NCBI GenBank assembly: GCA_034766995.1
Contig: CM068322.1
Location: 16,800,810 to 16,864,809 of the forward strand
Direction of reading: 5' to 3'
DNA from: Acanthacorydalis orientalis
Taxonomy: Eukaryota > Arthropoda > Insecta > Megaloptera > Corydalidae
Length of the DNA: 64,000 bases
The notes under the pieces are model-generated. The model ran no database searches and was not told where the DNA came from. It worked only from the letters and a program-made list of their open reading frames with translations. A program made the translations under genes and the position numbers. Below are positions 1 to 11,627 of this stretch, piece after piece (the stretch's first letter is position 1; every line of letters begins with the position of its first letter).

Positions 1-402
1 TATGCTAATTTTGTTAAATATGTTTTTATTTGATCGTCCAATTATATATGAAATGTATACTTATCTAAATTGTATGTACTTATTTATGAAAATAACAAAA
101 AAATATTGCATTTACTTTATAAAATAAAAAATATTATCTTTGTATTTTTGTAGTTACACATTTAATGATTATAAAAAACTGCATAAATAAAACTTTCAAA
201 AACTATATATAATAATTATTAGATATGCTTCTGCATATTATTCTTTGAATGCGAGACTTTTAATCTAAAAGCAAATGCAACTCTATGAAAGAATCTTTTA
301 TATTTGAGAATGTTTTGAACAAAATAAAGTTGTAATAGTTTTCATTTACCCCTATAAATCAAGTGAGTTTGTATTGTGTTGTCTGACTTATTTCGATACA
401 TA
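1..402. other. AT-rich intergenic, no gene seen
   Basis: Low-complexity AT-rich DNA upstream of the first mariner element. Open frames are short and have no recognisable motif. Confidence 0.6.
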
Positions 403-1376
403 CGTGAGTCGTTTGATAAGTATGGTAAAAAAGAAAATGACGCAGTGTTTTTTGTAAGAAAAAAAATATTTCTCAACATAGTCTCCATTGAGGGCTATAC
501 ACTTGATACAGTGAGTCTGCAAATACTGCAAAGTGAATCTGCAAAGTTAAACACCGTTTTTTTTGAAAAAAGTCGATTTTATTACTCAACATAGTCTCCA
601 TTGAGGGTTATAAACTTGATCCAGTGAATTCCCATTTTTTACATTCCGTCGTAAAAGTATCTTTTCTCAAAATATGCAAAATACCCATTGACGGCGGTGA
701 TGACATCCTCATTCGACGAGAATTTCTTCCCACCGAGCCAAATTTTCAAGTTTGGAAAGAGAAGGAAGTCTCACGAAGCCAAATCCAGAGAATACGGTGG
801 ATGAGGAATGAATTCAAATCCTAACTTGTGTATTTTTGTTATGTGATGGTCGATTTGTGGATCGGCGCTTTGTCCTGGTAAAAGAGCACTTATTTGTGCG
901 TCAATGTTGACCGTTTTTGTTTCATCTCTTCTTTTAAACGGTCCAATAATGTTGCATAATTGACTCCTGTTATCGTTATATCCTTCGTTAAATAGTCGAT
1001 CATAATGATTCCTTGGAAATCCAAAAAAAAACAATGGCCATCACCTTATTAGCCGACAAAACGGTCTTCGCCTTCTTTAACTTACATTCACATTGTTCAC
1101 TGCTTTGACTGCTGCTTCGACTCAGGTGTGCAGTAGTGGATCCATGTTTTCATCCATGGCGACGAATCAACGCAAAAATCCCTGCTGGTTTTTCCCATTT
1201 TTGTGGAAACTGCTACAATACTTGCTTCAAACATCTGTAAAATGAAACAAACGCGTCGCTCCTGGCTGAAATTTCGCCTATGCTAATTTGAAGTGTCAAT
1301 TGATAGCCGTGACGATTGCCAAATGAATGGTGGCGGCACATCATAGAAATTTGCCAAACCTATCAAACGACCCACG
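403..1376 (-). mobile_element. Decayed, internally deleted mariner element
   Basis: The ends form an imperfect inverted repeat: left cgtgagtcgtttgataagta and the reverse complement of the right end cgtgggtcgtttgataggtt. Each side is flanked by TA, the mariner target. The minus strand carries transposase remnants. Around 1100-1170 is a degenerate VAMDEN-like first catalytic Asp region. At 780-830 is HPPYSLDLAS, then a stop, then DFLLFPNLK, the third-Asp region of the D,D34D triad. At 660-770 is FSSNEDVITAV. The N-terminal helix-turn-helix part is missing between about 1240 and 1376, so the element is about 970 bp instead of about 1.3 kb. Stops and frameshifts make it inactive. The C-terminal tail segment (reading about TLNGDYVE) is present twice, near 476-535 and 580-625. 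The related element at 34.2 kb has similar C-terminal motifs but different ends. Confidence 0.82.
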
Positions 1377-1645
1377 TATGTTATATTTGCTTAGCTAATT
1401 CATGTAATTATATGTATCTGCAGCCACTTGCAAATCAAACAAGCGCAGAAACTAATCGTAGATATTATTTAATTTAAAACAACAAAACCCACCAGCCCAA
1501 TATAAAGTTTATTTATTAAGAAACGAATCAAAAAGTATCTTCTTGTTACAAAATACATTTATTTATTTATATACGTGACCAGAATCAGTATTTCGTACAA
1601 CAATGATTTTAAATCTACTTAAAAGATGTCTATTTATAGAAAAAC

Positions 1646-1689
<44 letters not shown>

Positions 1690-1734
1690 TTCTTTTACGA
1701 TGAAGTAATATTATTTAAACCTAAAATCCAAATT

Positions 1735-1780
<46 letters not shown>

Positions 1781-2411
1781 CATACGTATGAACCCTTAAT
1801 AATATTTTTCTACTAAAATACATGTAATTTTTTATTTTACTACCGTGAAAACATTAAATACACAACAATATGTCTCCGAATTTATCTAAAACGCAACATA
1901 AATTAGTTATTGTATCGACGTTTATGTAATTTTCAAATTCTTGCACACCAGTGCACGTTCAGATAACGACCGAGTTATTTTCGAGATTGCAACTGGTTAG
2001 TCCTCCGGTGTGTTATCCTTGCATTGTTCGGAGTCATGTTCAGCGAAACAGATGAACGAACATAGTCGATTAATTTCAATACGTAGACCAAAATTAATCC
2101 TCTGCACAGATATATCAGCCAGAGTTGATTTCCATGCAAATATGTCTGTATTTTTTAATTACAGTCGACTTTTTTATGTTTTCATTTACTGGTCTCGATC
2201 CATTTAAAAATTTTTATTATTTTTTAATATTCGTCCGTGTTATTGATTCAGCGGACACATTTTTCCTGTCATTTGTATAAATCTCATTGTATTCGCATTT
2301 CAATCTATTTTGTGAAATATAGATTTGTTATGATCTTTTTATTGCGAATATAGAAACGTTTACTAATAAAAAAAAGTATTAAATTGAAAATCTATCAAAT
2401 ATGCAGGTATG

Positions 2412-2452
<41 letters not shown>
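1377..2452. other. Intergenic with two (TA)n tracts
   Basis: No gene recognised. It holds (AT)n runs at about 1647-1685, 1739-1778 and 2415-2452. A short open frame at 2010-2207 has no family resemblance. The last TA run directly abuts the next mariner element. Confidence 0.6.
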
Positions 2453-2457
<5 letters not shown>

Positions 2458-3636
2458 GTGCAAAAATATTTGCGGTTTTTATCATTTTAAGTTTGGCGCC
2501 GATTTTTCTAGTTACCGTTATATTTTGTTATAGTCATGTGACACATCCTTGTAAACAAAGAAATTAGCACTACTAATTTCAGCTTATGTCTATTGTTTTC
2601 ATTCCTTACTATTTATCTAACTTATTTCTTCACTATTTGTTGGATATAACCCTCTTAAGTAACTCATGGAAAAAAGAAAATTCGCGCGATTTTGTTTTAT
2701 GTGTTTGAATTGAGATGTTAAGCAATAGAAACTGCTTTAAATATCAAATTTTTTGACGAAGATCCAATTAGTGAATGTACATCTCGACACTGTTTCCAAA
2801 AATTTCGTAATTTAAACGAAAGCCTTGACGATGAGGAGGGTCGTTGACATACTTCAGCTATGGACAATAATGCTTGAAGAACCATTATTGAAGCGGATAC
2901 ACGTAAAACAACTCGAGAGGTGGTAGAAGAACTCAATATTAATCATCCAACAGTTGTTTGACATTTGAGCCTGATTGGAAAAATAACAAAGCTGGATAAA
3001 TGACTGTCATATGAACTAAACGAATATCAAACAATTCGGCGATACGGTGTCTGCTCTGTACTTCTTTTGTGTAACAGAAATGATCCCTTTCTTGTTCACA
3101 TTGTCACATGTAATGAAAAGTGTATTCTCTACAACAATCGAAAGCGTTCATCACAGTGGCTAGACAGGCTAGACCAAGAAGAAGCACCAAAACAGTTTTC
3201 TAAACCGAAGCTTCATGAAAAAAAGATTATGGTTACTGTTTGGTGGTCGGCAAGTGGCATCATTCACTACAACGTCTTAAATCCTGGTAAAACAATAACA
3301 ACAGGAAAATAGTGTCAAGAACTGGGCTATGAAAGCTTACCTCACTCACCTTATTCTCCGGACCTGTCTCCGACAGATTATTTTTTTAAACATTTAAGTT
3401 ATTTCCTACGAGAAAATATTTTCAAATATCAAGCATCAGCTCAAGGCGTTTTCGATGAATTCGTTAATTCCAGGACTTCAGAATTCTATTTTGTAGAAAT
3501 AAACAAACTTGTTTCCCTTCGGGAGAAATGTGTGCGGGCCAACGGTACTTATTTTGATTAATAAATACAATTATTAACTGATAAATGTGTCTTTATACTC
3601 GATACTTAAAATTGCAATTACTTTGGACCGACCTAA
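2453..3636 (+). mobile_element. Decayed mariner, cecropia/Hsmar1-like ends
   Basis: The left end reads ttggtgcaaaaatatttgcg and the right end is its inverse (aattactttggaccgaccta), followed by TA. Such ends are typical of the cecropia subfamily that includes human Hsmar1. A plus-strand transposase can be followed from 2666 (MEKRKFARF) to a stop near 3562 (preceded by RANGTYFD). It includes the second helix-turn-helix region (CFQKFRNLNESLDDEEGR, 2785-2850), a WWSASGIIHYNVLNPG block at 3240-3295, and SPYSPDLSPTDYFF-like sequence at 3345-3390 with the third Asp. Several stops, frameshifts and a deletion of the second-Asp region make it inactive. It starts directly at a (TA)n microsatellite. Confidence 0.88.
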
Positions 3637-4558
3637 TATAAATGTAAATTATATAAATAAGTAGTTAATTTTTTAAACGTTAATTTGTATTAATAAAACA
3701 CGTCTTCCTATAAAATCCAATCTGATACGAAAATATATACTTTGATGAGAAAACTTTCGTTCGCGGCGTTTTCATTTTTCACACTACACGAAGCTCTCAC
3801 CTTCTAAAAAATTTAAAACTCGAAAAAGGAACTTGCACGGAGAATTTCAAATTTTATAGGTCGTTAGCTTCATTTTTATGGTTGTTGAAACTCTAAACGT
3901 TGGCAGGTAATTACATAAATTTTAATATAAGTTCCCGGAACGCTAATTCTTATAAAATTAAATCCCATAATGAAAACTGTATTTAATTGTCTGTGTATAT
4001 TTTTATCCATCCATTGCTTTTTGGATTTTAATACTGATTAATATTCTATTATTAATACGGTTTAAACGTCACTTTTAAAGTAATTTTTCAGTTTGATTAT
4101 TTTTTTTAATGAAATATAAGAATTACACGTTATTTCTTTTCAAATCGTGCTTATAAAGTTTTGCAATTTAATGATTAACTGCTTTTATTCGTATAAAATT
4201 TTCCAGTAACTACCTTAGAAGAGCGTTATATATTTTTCCTTTTAAAATGAAACGAATATTTTTTCTTCACATTTAATATATCTACACATAAGTAAAAAGG
4301 TGTGTACATAAACGACCAACTTTCACCAACTGCTAGTTTTATATTCAGTCATAATACAGTGTTCTAAAATTTTAATAATTTCATATTTCGAATGTTTTCA
4401 TTCTTTGCGATGATATATATTTTTCAATTTTGTAAAAAGAAAAAGTATTACATATCTTATATGAATGTCAAGATTCTATTATGCATCGCAGCGGAATTAT
4501 GTTGCATAGAAATCATTTTTCTTTTTTTTTGCAATTCTTTCACCTGTTTATTTCAACG

Positions 4559-4609
<51 letters not shown>

Positions 4610-5596
4610 ACATTGCATTAATTAAGCTATTTATAAATGAATGAAATGTAACAATCGACTGATATCCAAAAGTTATGACGTCACGAATTAAGATAAAAAG
4701 GGCCGGGAACAGAAACTTGCAGGGTGTCTATATTCTCCCCCAAAATATCTTAAATGAGTGGGTGTAATATAATAGGAACGTGGAATAAAAAGGCGTGGCT
4801 CATTAAAGACGAGAAAGCAGGAGGGATAATTTTTCTCGTGTTTAATAAAATCGTCGTTTAAATTTGTGCATTATTAATGCGCGCTTTTTAATAGGTATTT
4901 AATATTTAATAGTTGTATGGAGCAGTCATTGAGATTATATTAAAATTAAGCGGTCATAAAAAGATTTTATTGTAATATAATTTCATAAAGTAATTTTATG
5001 ACTATTCGATAAAGTCATAATTGATCCTGATATAATATCATTTTTGCATGAATAACTGTAATAAAAGTATATAGGCATTTATTGTCTTTTTCATATTGAA
5101 AACTACTATATAAATACAATAATAAGTAGCATCCAATAGTATATATTTATTATTAATTTCCTTAAATAGGAATTAATCTTTATTGATTTCTGTTCTATTC
5201 ATAACATACAATTATTATATTTAATGCCATTAATACGGTTGAGTGTATATTAACAAAATAAGATTCATAAACTAAACCATAAAATGAAACAATAACATGA
5301 GAAGAAACATCAAAGTCATCACAAATTACAACAAAGTATAAATAGTATTATAAAAACAAGAAAATTACGTGATTTAAAATACACAATTATTTTTTTATCG
5401 AATAAACTCATCAAATATCAAACTACCAACCAAATACAAGTGTGCATGTGAACAAACATGTCATCGTTGTCAATCAACAATGAAGATGACTGACAACCTT
5501 CATCAGATCTGTCAAATGGATTAATGCATCAGGTCAACATGAAAGTAAATGGTTTTAAAGATATATACATAAATATATATATATATATATATATAT
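3637..5596. other. Intergenic, AT-rich
   Basis: About 2 kb with no recognisable gene. It contains a (TA)n run at about 4560-4607 and another at 5570-5596. The open frame at 4392-4607 ends in the microsatellite and is not coding-like. Confidence 0.55.
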
Positions 5597-5693
5597 TAAT
5601 TTCATCTTATCATCCTTTTATTATCTATTTCTAAACAATTACATAACTTTGATCCTTGCACTTTTACATGCATTTTCAATATATTTCCTTATA

Positions 5694-5782
<89 letters not shown>

Positions 5783-5885
5783 ATTTCATCTCATCATCCT
5801 TTTATTATCCATTTCTAAACAAATACATAACTTTGATCCTTGCACTTTTACACACATTTTCAATACATTTCCTTATATTTTAATC
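5597..5885 (+). repeat. Direct duplication split by a (TA)n tract
   Basis: A unit of about 105 bp beginning taatttcatcttatcatcct at 5597-5701 recurs at 5781-5885 with about 90% identity. The copies are 184 bp apart, separated by a perfect (TA)n run of about 80 bp (5700-5780). The first copy is itself preceded by a (TA)n run, so the structure is (TA)n-unit-(TA)n-unit. The apparent open frames here are repeat translations. Confidence 0.85.
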
Positions 5886-6833
5886 TCATATATTCATCGA
5901 TCTCCTTGTGCATTTTGTCATATTTTTTGGTTTCTAATCAATATTTTTCTTACTCATCAGTTGTCTTATCTTCATGCAATGCACTCGTATTTTACTCGTT
6001 TCTATTTTATGTTCTCATTATATCTACCACTACTATTATCTTTGTATCCTTTCTGTTCTCTTCTATCATCTTATTATATATATTACGCAATTTTCTATCC
6101 TTCTGATTTGTCGCTTAAAACATATGTCATTCAGATCACATGTTTGATTTCTGAAAATAAGGGAAAATAAAATACATCGATTGAACAATGATATCTTCGA
6201 TTAAAATATTGAAATAATATGCCCGACTAACATTCTTCCCATTTTTATTCCTCTACTAACTTTTTCACTGAATTATCTTCAAGAATAAGTTGTTCCGAAA
6301 AACGCATATCGTAATTTTTAATATTCTGTTAATTTTATTCTAAATTTATATGTGCAAACAATTTTCTTTAACCTAATATTATTTTTATTGCAATTCATTA
6401 GGTGAAGATTCTTATTTAAGATTTAATTTTCTAACTTTCATTAATTGTACAATTATCTTCTGTAGATTTTGTTCTACATTACACAAAGATAACAACGTCA
6501 GAAGTCAAACGTGTATTGTTTAATGCTTCACCTTCTATTTTCTTTATTTATTTTCCCAGTTAGGTAACTTGAATAGTACTTTGAGGCAACGAAATTACAA
6601 CTCCATGTCTTACATTTTTCTCAGTGTTTATCTAACTTATTTATTCATGTAACTCGATTAACGTTATTATTTTTTTTATAAATCACATTCAAAGCATCAT
6701 TACTGGTATATGAGTGATAAATCGTATACTTTTTTAAAATCTTCAAATCCAAAATATGTGAATATATATTTAATCAGGTTATATTTTTTCTCATTATTTA
6801 AATAAAATTTATGATATTAAATGTTGTTCTCAA

Positions 6834-6878
<45 letters not shown>

Positions 6879-7229
6879 TAAATATAATTTCATTATATAA
6901 ACGTTTTCTCTTACATATTTATATAAAAAAATAAAAAAGAGAAAAATATATTGTTTGAAAATTTCACACTAATATTTCCAGCAGATATTATTTTTTGTTT
7001 CAAACCTACATGGCTTAAGATAAGAAATATTAATGTTTTAATAATTATTTTGTTTATTTTTATGCAAAAATGCACTTTTCAATAGTTTTAACATTTCAAA
7101 TTAACTAAATTAATTAATGTATTATATACATACATCTCTTAGAAATAAACATTTCAAAAAAAATTAGATAAAAATTTGTTAGTGAAAAAATGGGAACTTG
7201 TCATTTTTAAAATGCAATCATTGGTTGAT

Positions 7230-7270
<41 letters not shown>

Positions 7271-8441
7271 CCAGTGCTGTGTAGATCTTTGTGTAGTATA
7301 TCTATAAGTATATGAGACTAATAAAATTACCGATTAATCAGATAAATCGAACGAATAGAACTAAATAATCGATAAAGTTCAGTAAATGGTCTAGCAAAGA
7401 GTTGGAAACTAGACAGCATCTTTTTTTGAATTATTCATCGAACTCGTAGAAAGAGTGTGCAAATGTGCTGAACACATTTCCAGAAAAAGAAACTCTGAAC
7501 GTTTTCAGACAAGTAACGTTTCGATTGGATGTTTCAATGTGTTCGTGTAAAAACGATGAACCGAAATGAACGTTGCGGTCAATAATGAAACACGATACGA
7601 AAGTTGTTAAAAAGCGTCTAAAACTGGAATTTCAGATGTTTAATATTCATGTAAAATCAAGATTTATAAAAACGTTTCGCAGAAGTGATTGACTTTCGAA
7701 AATAATTGGAGGAATGAGAATTATTTAGGTCAACTGAAATGTCAATAATGTAAGATGTATCTACTTCAGAAAAAAATCTTTCTAATAATAAAACGTCTTA
7801 TTTAACTTGTTTTGTATTTTTTTTTAAATAATTCGTTGGTGATCAAATTAAATATTAATCATAATATAACTCTGATTTAATAATACATGTAGACATTATT
7901 TTAAGAATTGAATCATAACTGAATAACTTTTACCTTGGGAATATATTAAAATCACATTCAATTAACACTCACTCGCACTTTCTCGTTTTTATTATTGAAT
8001 ATTTAATATAATATCATTCCTCATTTACTTTATTAAGCATTTATACATATTTGCAGATCATTTTAAAAATATTTATTTCAAAATTAATTTAGTTATTAAA
8101 ATAAGTAAGCAAAACTTTTTCAAAGAAAAAGGATTGGTGTATTCAGTTATAAACTTTTACAGTTAATTATCTTTTGTATGCAGTTAATTTTCATTCCGGA
8201 AATGTTTATGTTGTAGTTATGCTTAAAAACACATTAATAAAAACTAAACAGTACATATCATTAAAAAACAAATATTTATCTTTAAAGGAAATGAAACATT
8301 TAAAAAAATATATTTTAATATCTATAATCATAGAAAATGTCAAATAATCTCACTGAAAAAAAAATATGTTATTATAACAAGTTTTTATCGAAGATTTAAA
8401 AAGATTTATTTTTTAAATAAAAATGTGTGTATATATATATA
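5886..8441. other. Intergenic, AT-rich
   Basis: No gene recognised in about 2.5 kb. (TA)n runs lie at about 6840-6874 and 7232-7264. The stretch 7380-7700 is less repetitive but shows no coding frame. Confidence 0.55.
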
Positions 8442-8961
8442 TAATTTTTCAATGAATGTCATTTCACCGTGTTCTTGTTAATATCATTTTAAAGACATTT
8501 TTAGTCTGTATTTTGATAACATCGACTTTCGTTTTGTTATTAAATTTGCTTCAAATTGGAATATTAAAGTAAAGATGGAAAAGAAGTAAATAAGAGCGAT
8601 TTTTGTATGGTTTTAAAACGGGTAGTAAAGCAGCAAAAAGTACTCGTGAACTAAACGATGCTTTTGATGTAGGTGCTTCTTAAAAAACGTACGGTGCAGT
8701 GGTGGTTCCAAAGATTTCTTGCGTGGGACGAAAGCCTTCAAGATGAAAAAGATCGTGGGGGTCCTTCTTCATTTCATCGACCAGCTGAAGGCGTTAGTTG
8801 AATCAGAACCACGCACAATAATTCTAGAGCTTGCATAAAACTTAAACGTTAGCCATCCAACAGTTCTTGGACCGCTAAAACAGCTAAGAAAATCAAAAAA
8901 GTTGTGAGTGTATATGAATTGGAAGGTCATAAACCGTAATTATTTTTTTACCAACCTTATT
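8442..8961 (+). mobile_element. HTH-only mariner derivative, copy A (5' end lost)
   Basis: It matches the copies at 29.3, 39.8 and 47.4 kb from gtcatttcaccgtgttcttg (about 8459) to the 3' end, attatttttttaccaacctt. The 5' inverted repeat is missing and a short (TA)n run sits in its place. A decayed plus-strand frame starts near 8576 (MEKK) and runs through a helix-turn-helix region (VQWWFQRF-like at 8695-8715). It jumps straight to the shared tail VYELEGHKP at 8913-8938. The catalytic D,D34D part of transposase is absent. It contains stops and is non-functional. Confidence 0.8.
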
Positions 8962-10493
8962 AGTACATATTTATAAACCAAAGTAGTTCAGAAAATATGT
9001 AAACTTTCAAAAAACTCAAGTAATTATTCACCAATAAATAAATGTCTGCCTTTTTTATTTAAAACATTTCATATAGTTCTAAATTAAATAACAGAAAATC
9101 CATATCTGAATAGTTAAATATTTTTTAAATGAAACCATTATTTAAGTACTATAGGATTCTTTTACATTTCTTTCTAGATAATTTTCTTACTTTATTGGGC
9201 AATTAGTATACAGAAAATAAATTCTAATTTACTCTCATATTTTTTGTTAAAAAATACAGTTTTAATATATTCATTTTTTATTAGATTAACACTTCGAACC
9301 CATTGCGAACCACCGATAAACAGCATTTGATTACGACTGTTTAAATAGTAATTCTACAGAATTTATCGTTCATTTTTCTATTTTTTAAAATTCGAGAAAT
9401 CGTACTGACAAAATTTATTCGACTGTAATATTTTTATCGCACATATTTGTTATATATTTGTCAACATACGTGAATCATTTCAGGCACGTCGTTTTCCCAT
9501 TGATATATTCTGATGAATGGCTTGAAATTAATCAGACCCAAAAGATATTTACACTGAAGCTAGTGCATGCACTGAATAATAAAGCGAGCCTGGCGCAGAC
9601 ATTGTGTAAATCCTACATTTGTATGTTCCGGCGAGAAACCATTTTATGACAATAAAAGCCACAGTAATCAATCGATGCTTTCGGTAGATCTGCAATATGA
9701 TAATTATATTATCTTATGCAGATTTCGTTAGAGTATTGAACATCTTTTGCTTTAGTAAAGATTTCCGGACGATATTTTATTTGTTTGTACTTTACGGTTC
9801 GTCTGTTTGTTTTACTAAAATTAGTTTCAATTACTAACACAGAAATAATATTATTCTATACAATCGATTGTATTTCTCGTCGCATATTAAAACGAACAGT
9901 TTTCTCTAATGGACATCTAAAATAATCATTGTGATCATATCAAATTTACAAACTGATTTTCGAGTAATTATTCTCGGAAATTTAGAAACATTTACAAGTA
10001 ATTATATCAGTTTCATACATCTGGAAAGCTGTACTGTCGTGATAATTAACTACTAGAATAATCAATCACGTATATTTGACAGTCCGTACAATAGATTACT
10101 CTTACTTAGAACAGAAATGCAGGTAATTTGTCAATATTATTAATTAAACATTCTTTTATACATATATTCTATTCTAGCTTTAACTCATTCATTACACAAC
10201 AGCAACTTTGTGATAATGAAAGTTAATCATCGGAAAGGCGAGAATTTAAAAAAAAGAAAATAAAATAATACTCTTTATTCAAGACAAGCAAAAAGAACAT
10301 TTTCTTTTTTGTTTATCACATAAATGGTAAAATTTGTTTTCGTGCGATTGTTGAAACGCGCACTGAAAAATACAATGAAAAAAATAAATTGCCAGAGTCG
10401 CCTTATAGTCTGATTTGAAAGCATGACCTTACGAATAGAAAGTGGTTTAATCGATTGGGTCAAAGACCTGTATTGACTTTTCTGAACTTTATG

Positions 10494-10543
<50 letters not shown>

Positions 10544-11166
10544 ACTAAAAGAAAAAGTAAATGTTAAAAATATAATAATATTCTGAATAATAATAATATG
10601 TTATTCATATTTTTAAATAAACAAGTTTATATTTTATTTTAAATGATAATTCAATATTTCAATATATCTAACGATTCGAAATAATAAATTTTACTTATTT
10701 ACATGAATACAAATGAAAGAATAACTTCAAATATTTAATTTAAACGAACGAGTAATTAAATATCCATTAGAGATCCAAACAAAATGCCAAATGAACCGAT
10801 CAGTGAAATCAACAGCTATTGACAGTGAAAACAAAGAACTTAAATTGATATTGAAATCACCCTTCTTCACCTATTAACGAGTTCTTCTTTCTTTTATACA
10901 ATGAAGTCGTGTAAATACTTACTTTTATTTTTAGTTGTCTTTTTCGTTATTGCACGCAATTTTTTTTGATTTAAAATAATAATCTTGTTTTCATATTTCT
11001 TTACTACAATAAAGTTGAATTGTTATGTTATCATAAATATATCCATTATTTTTTTAGTGTTTAATCGATAAATATTTGTAATAAGTTCTGTAAGGTAATT
11101 TTCATAATTGTTGTATTATTAAAGTGATTTCTAAACTATTTATTTTATAACTTTGAATATATATTA
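8962..11166. other. Intergenic, AT-rich
   Basis: No recognised gene. The open frames at 9458-9649 (+) and 10275-10463 (-) have no family motif and no supporting splice or promoter structure. A (TA)n run lies at about 10498-10540. Confidence 0.55.
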
Positions 11167-11627
11167 TTAGATTGGTTTAAAAATAATTGCGGTTTTTATC
11201 ATTTCAAATTTGGCGGCGATTTTTCTAGTTACAATTATCTTTTGTTATAATCATGTGACACATCATTGTAAACAGTGGAATTAACACTACTGATTTCATC
11301 TTATGTCTATTGTTTTTCTTCGTTCGTATTTTTGGTTACAACCTCTTAAATTAAAAATGGAAAAAATGCAAAAGTCAATTAGTGAACGTACAGCTCAGTA
11401 CTGGTTCCAAAAATTTCGTAATGGAAACGAAAGCCTTGATGATGAGGAGGGTTGTGGACATCCTTCAGCTATAGACAATAATGAGTTAAGAACCATTATT
11501 GAAGTGAACCCATGTAAAACAACTCGAGAGGTGGCTGAAGAACTCAGTATTGAACATTCAACAGTTGTTCGTATATGCGTCTTTATACTCGATACTTAAA
11601 AAACGCAATTATTTTAGCACCAGCCTA
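11167..11627 (+). mobile_element. Short mariner deletion derivative with intact HTH frame
   Basis: The cecropia-type ends read ttagattggtttaaaaataa on the left and cgcaattattttagcaccag near the right end, with TA flanking the left side. Total length is 461 bp. An uninterrupted frame from ATG 11357 to TAA 11599 gives 80 aa containing AQYWFQKFRNGNESLDDEEG and KTTREVAEELSIEHSTVV, the second helix-turn-helix of mariner transposase. The frame then runs directly into terminal sequence (ICVFILDT). Both the first HTH and the whole catalytic domain have been removed by internal deletion. If expressed it could only bind DNA; there is no evidence of expression. Confidence 0.85.
11357..11599 (+). pseudogene. 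Truncated mariner transposase, second HTH only
   Basis: This 80-codon open frame lies inside the 461-bp element. Residues 12-31 (AQYWFQKFRNGNESLDDEEG) and the following TTREVAEELSIEHSTVV match the second DNA-binding helix-turn-helix of cecropia-group transposases. No catalytic Asp is present because the catalytic domain is deleted. A longer version could start at 11303 (98 aa), but the ATG at 11357 corresponds to the normal transposase start (MEK...). It is the only mariner frame in the window that reads without a stop over its whole remaining length, although it is short enough for that to be chance. Confidence 0.7.

Noticed and set aside
9458..9649. 63-codon open frame as a gene
   Set aside because: No recognisable domain and no supporting context.
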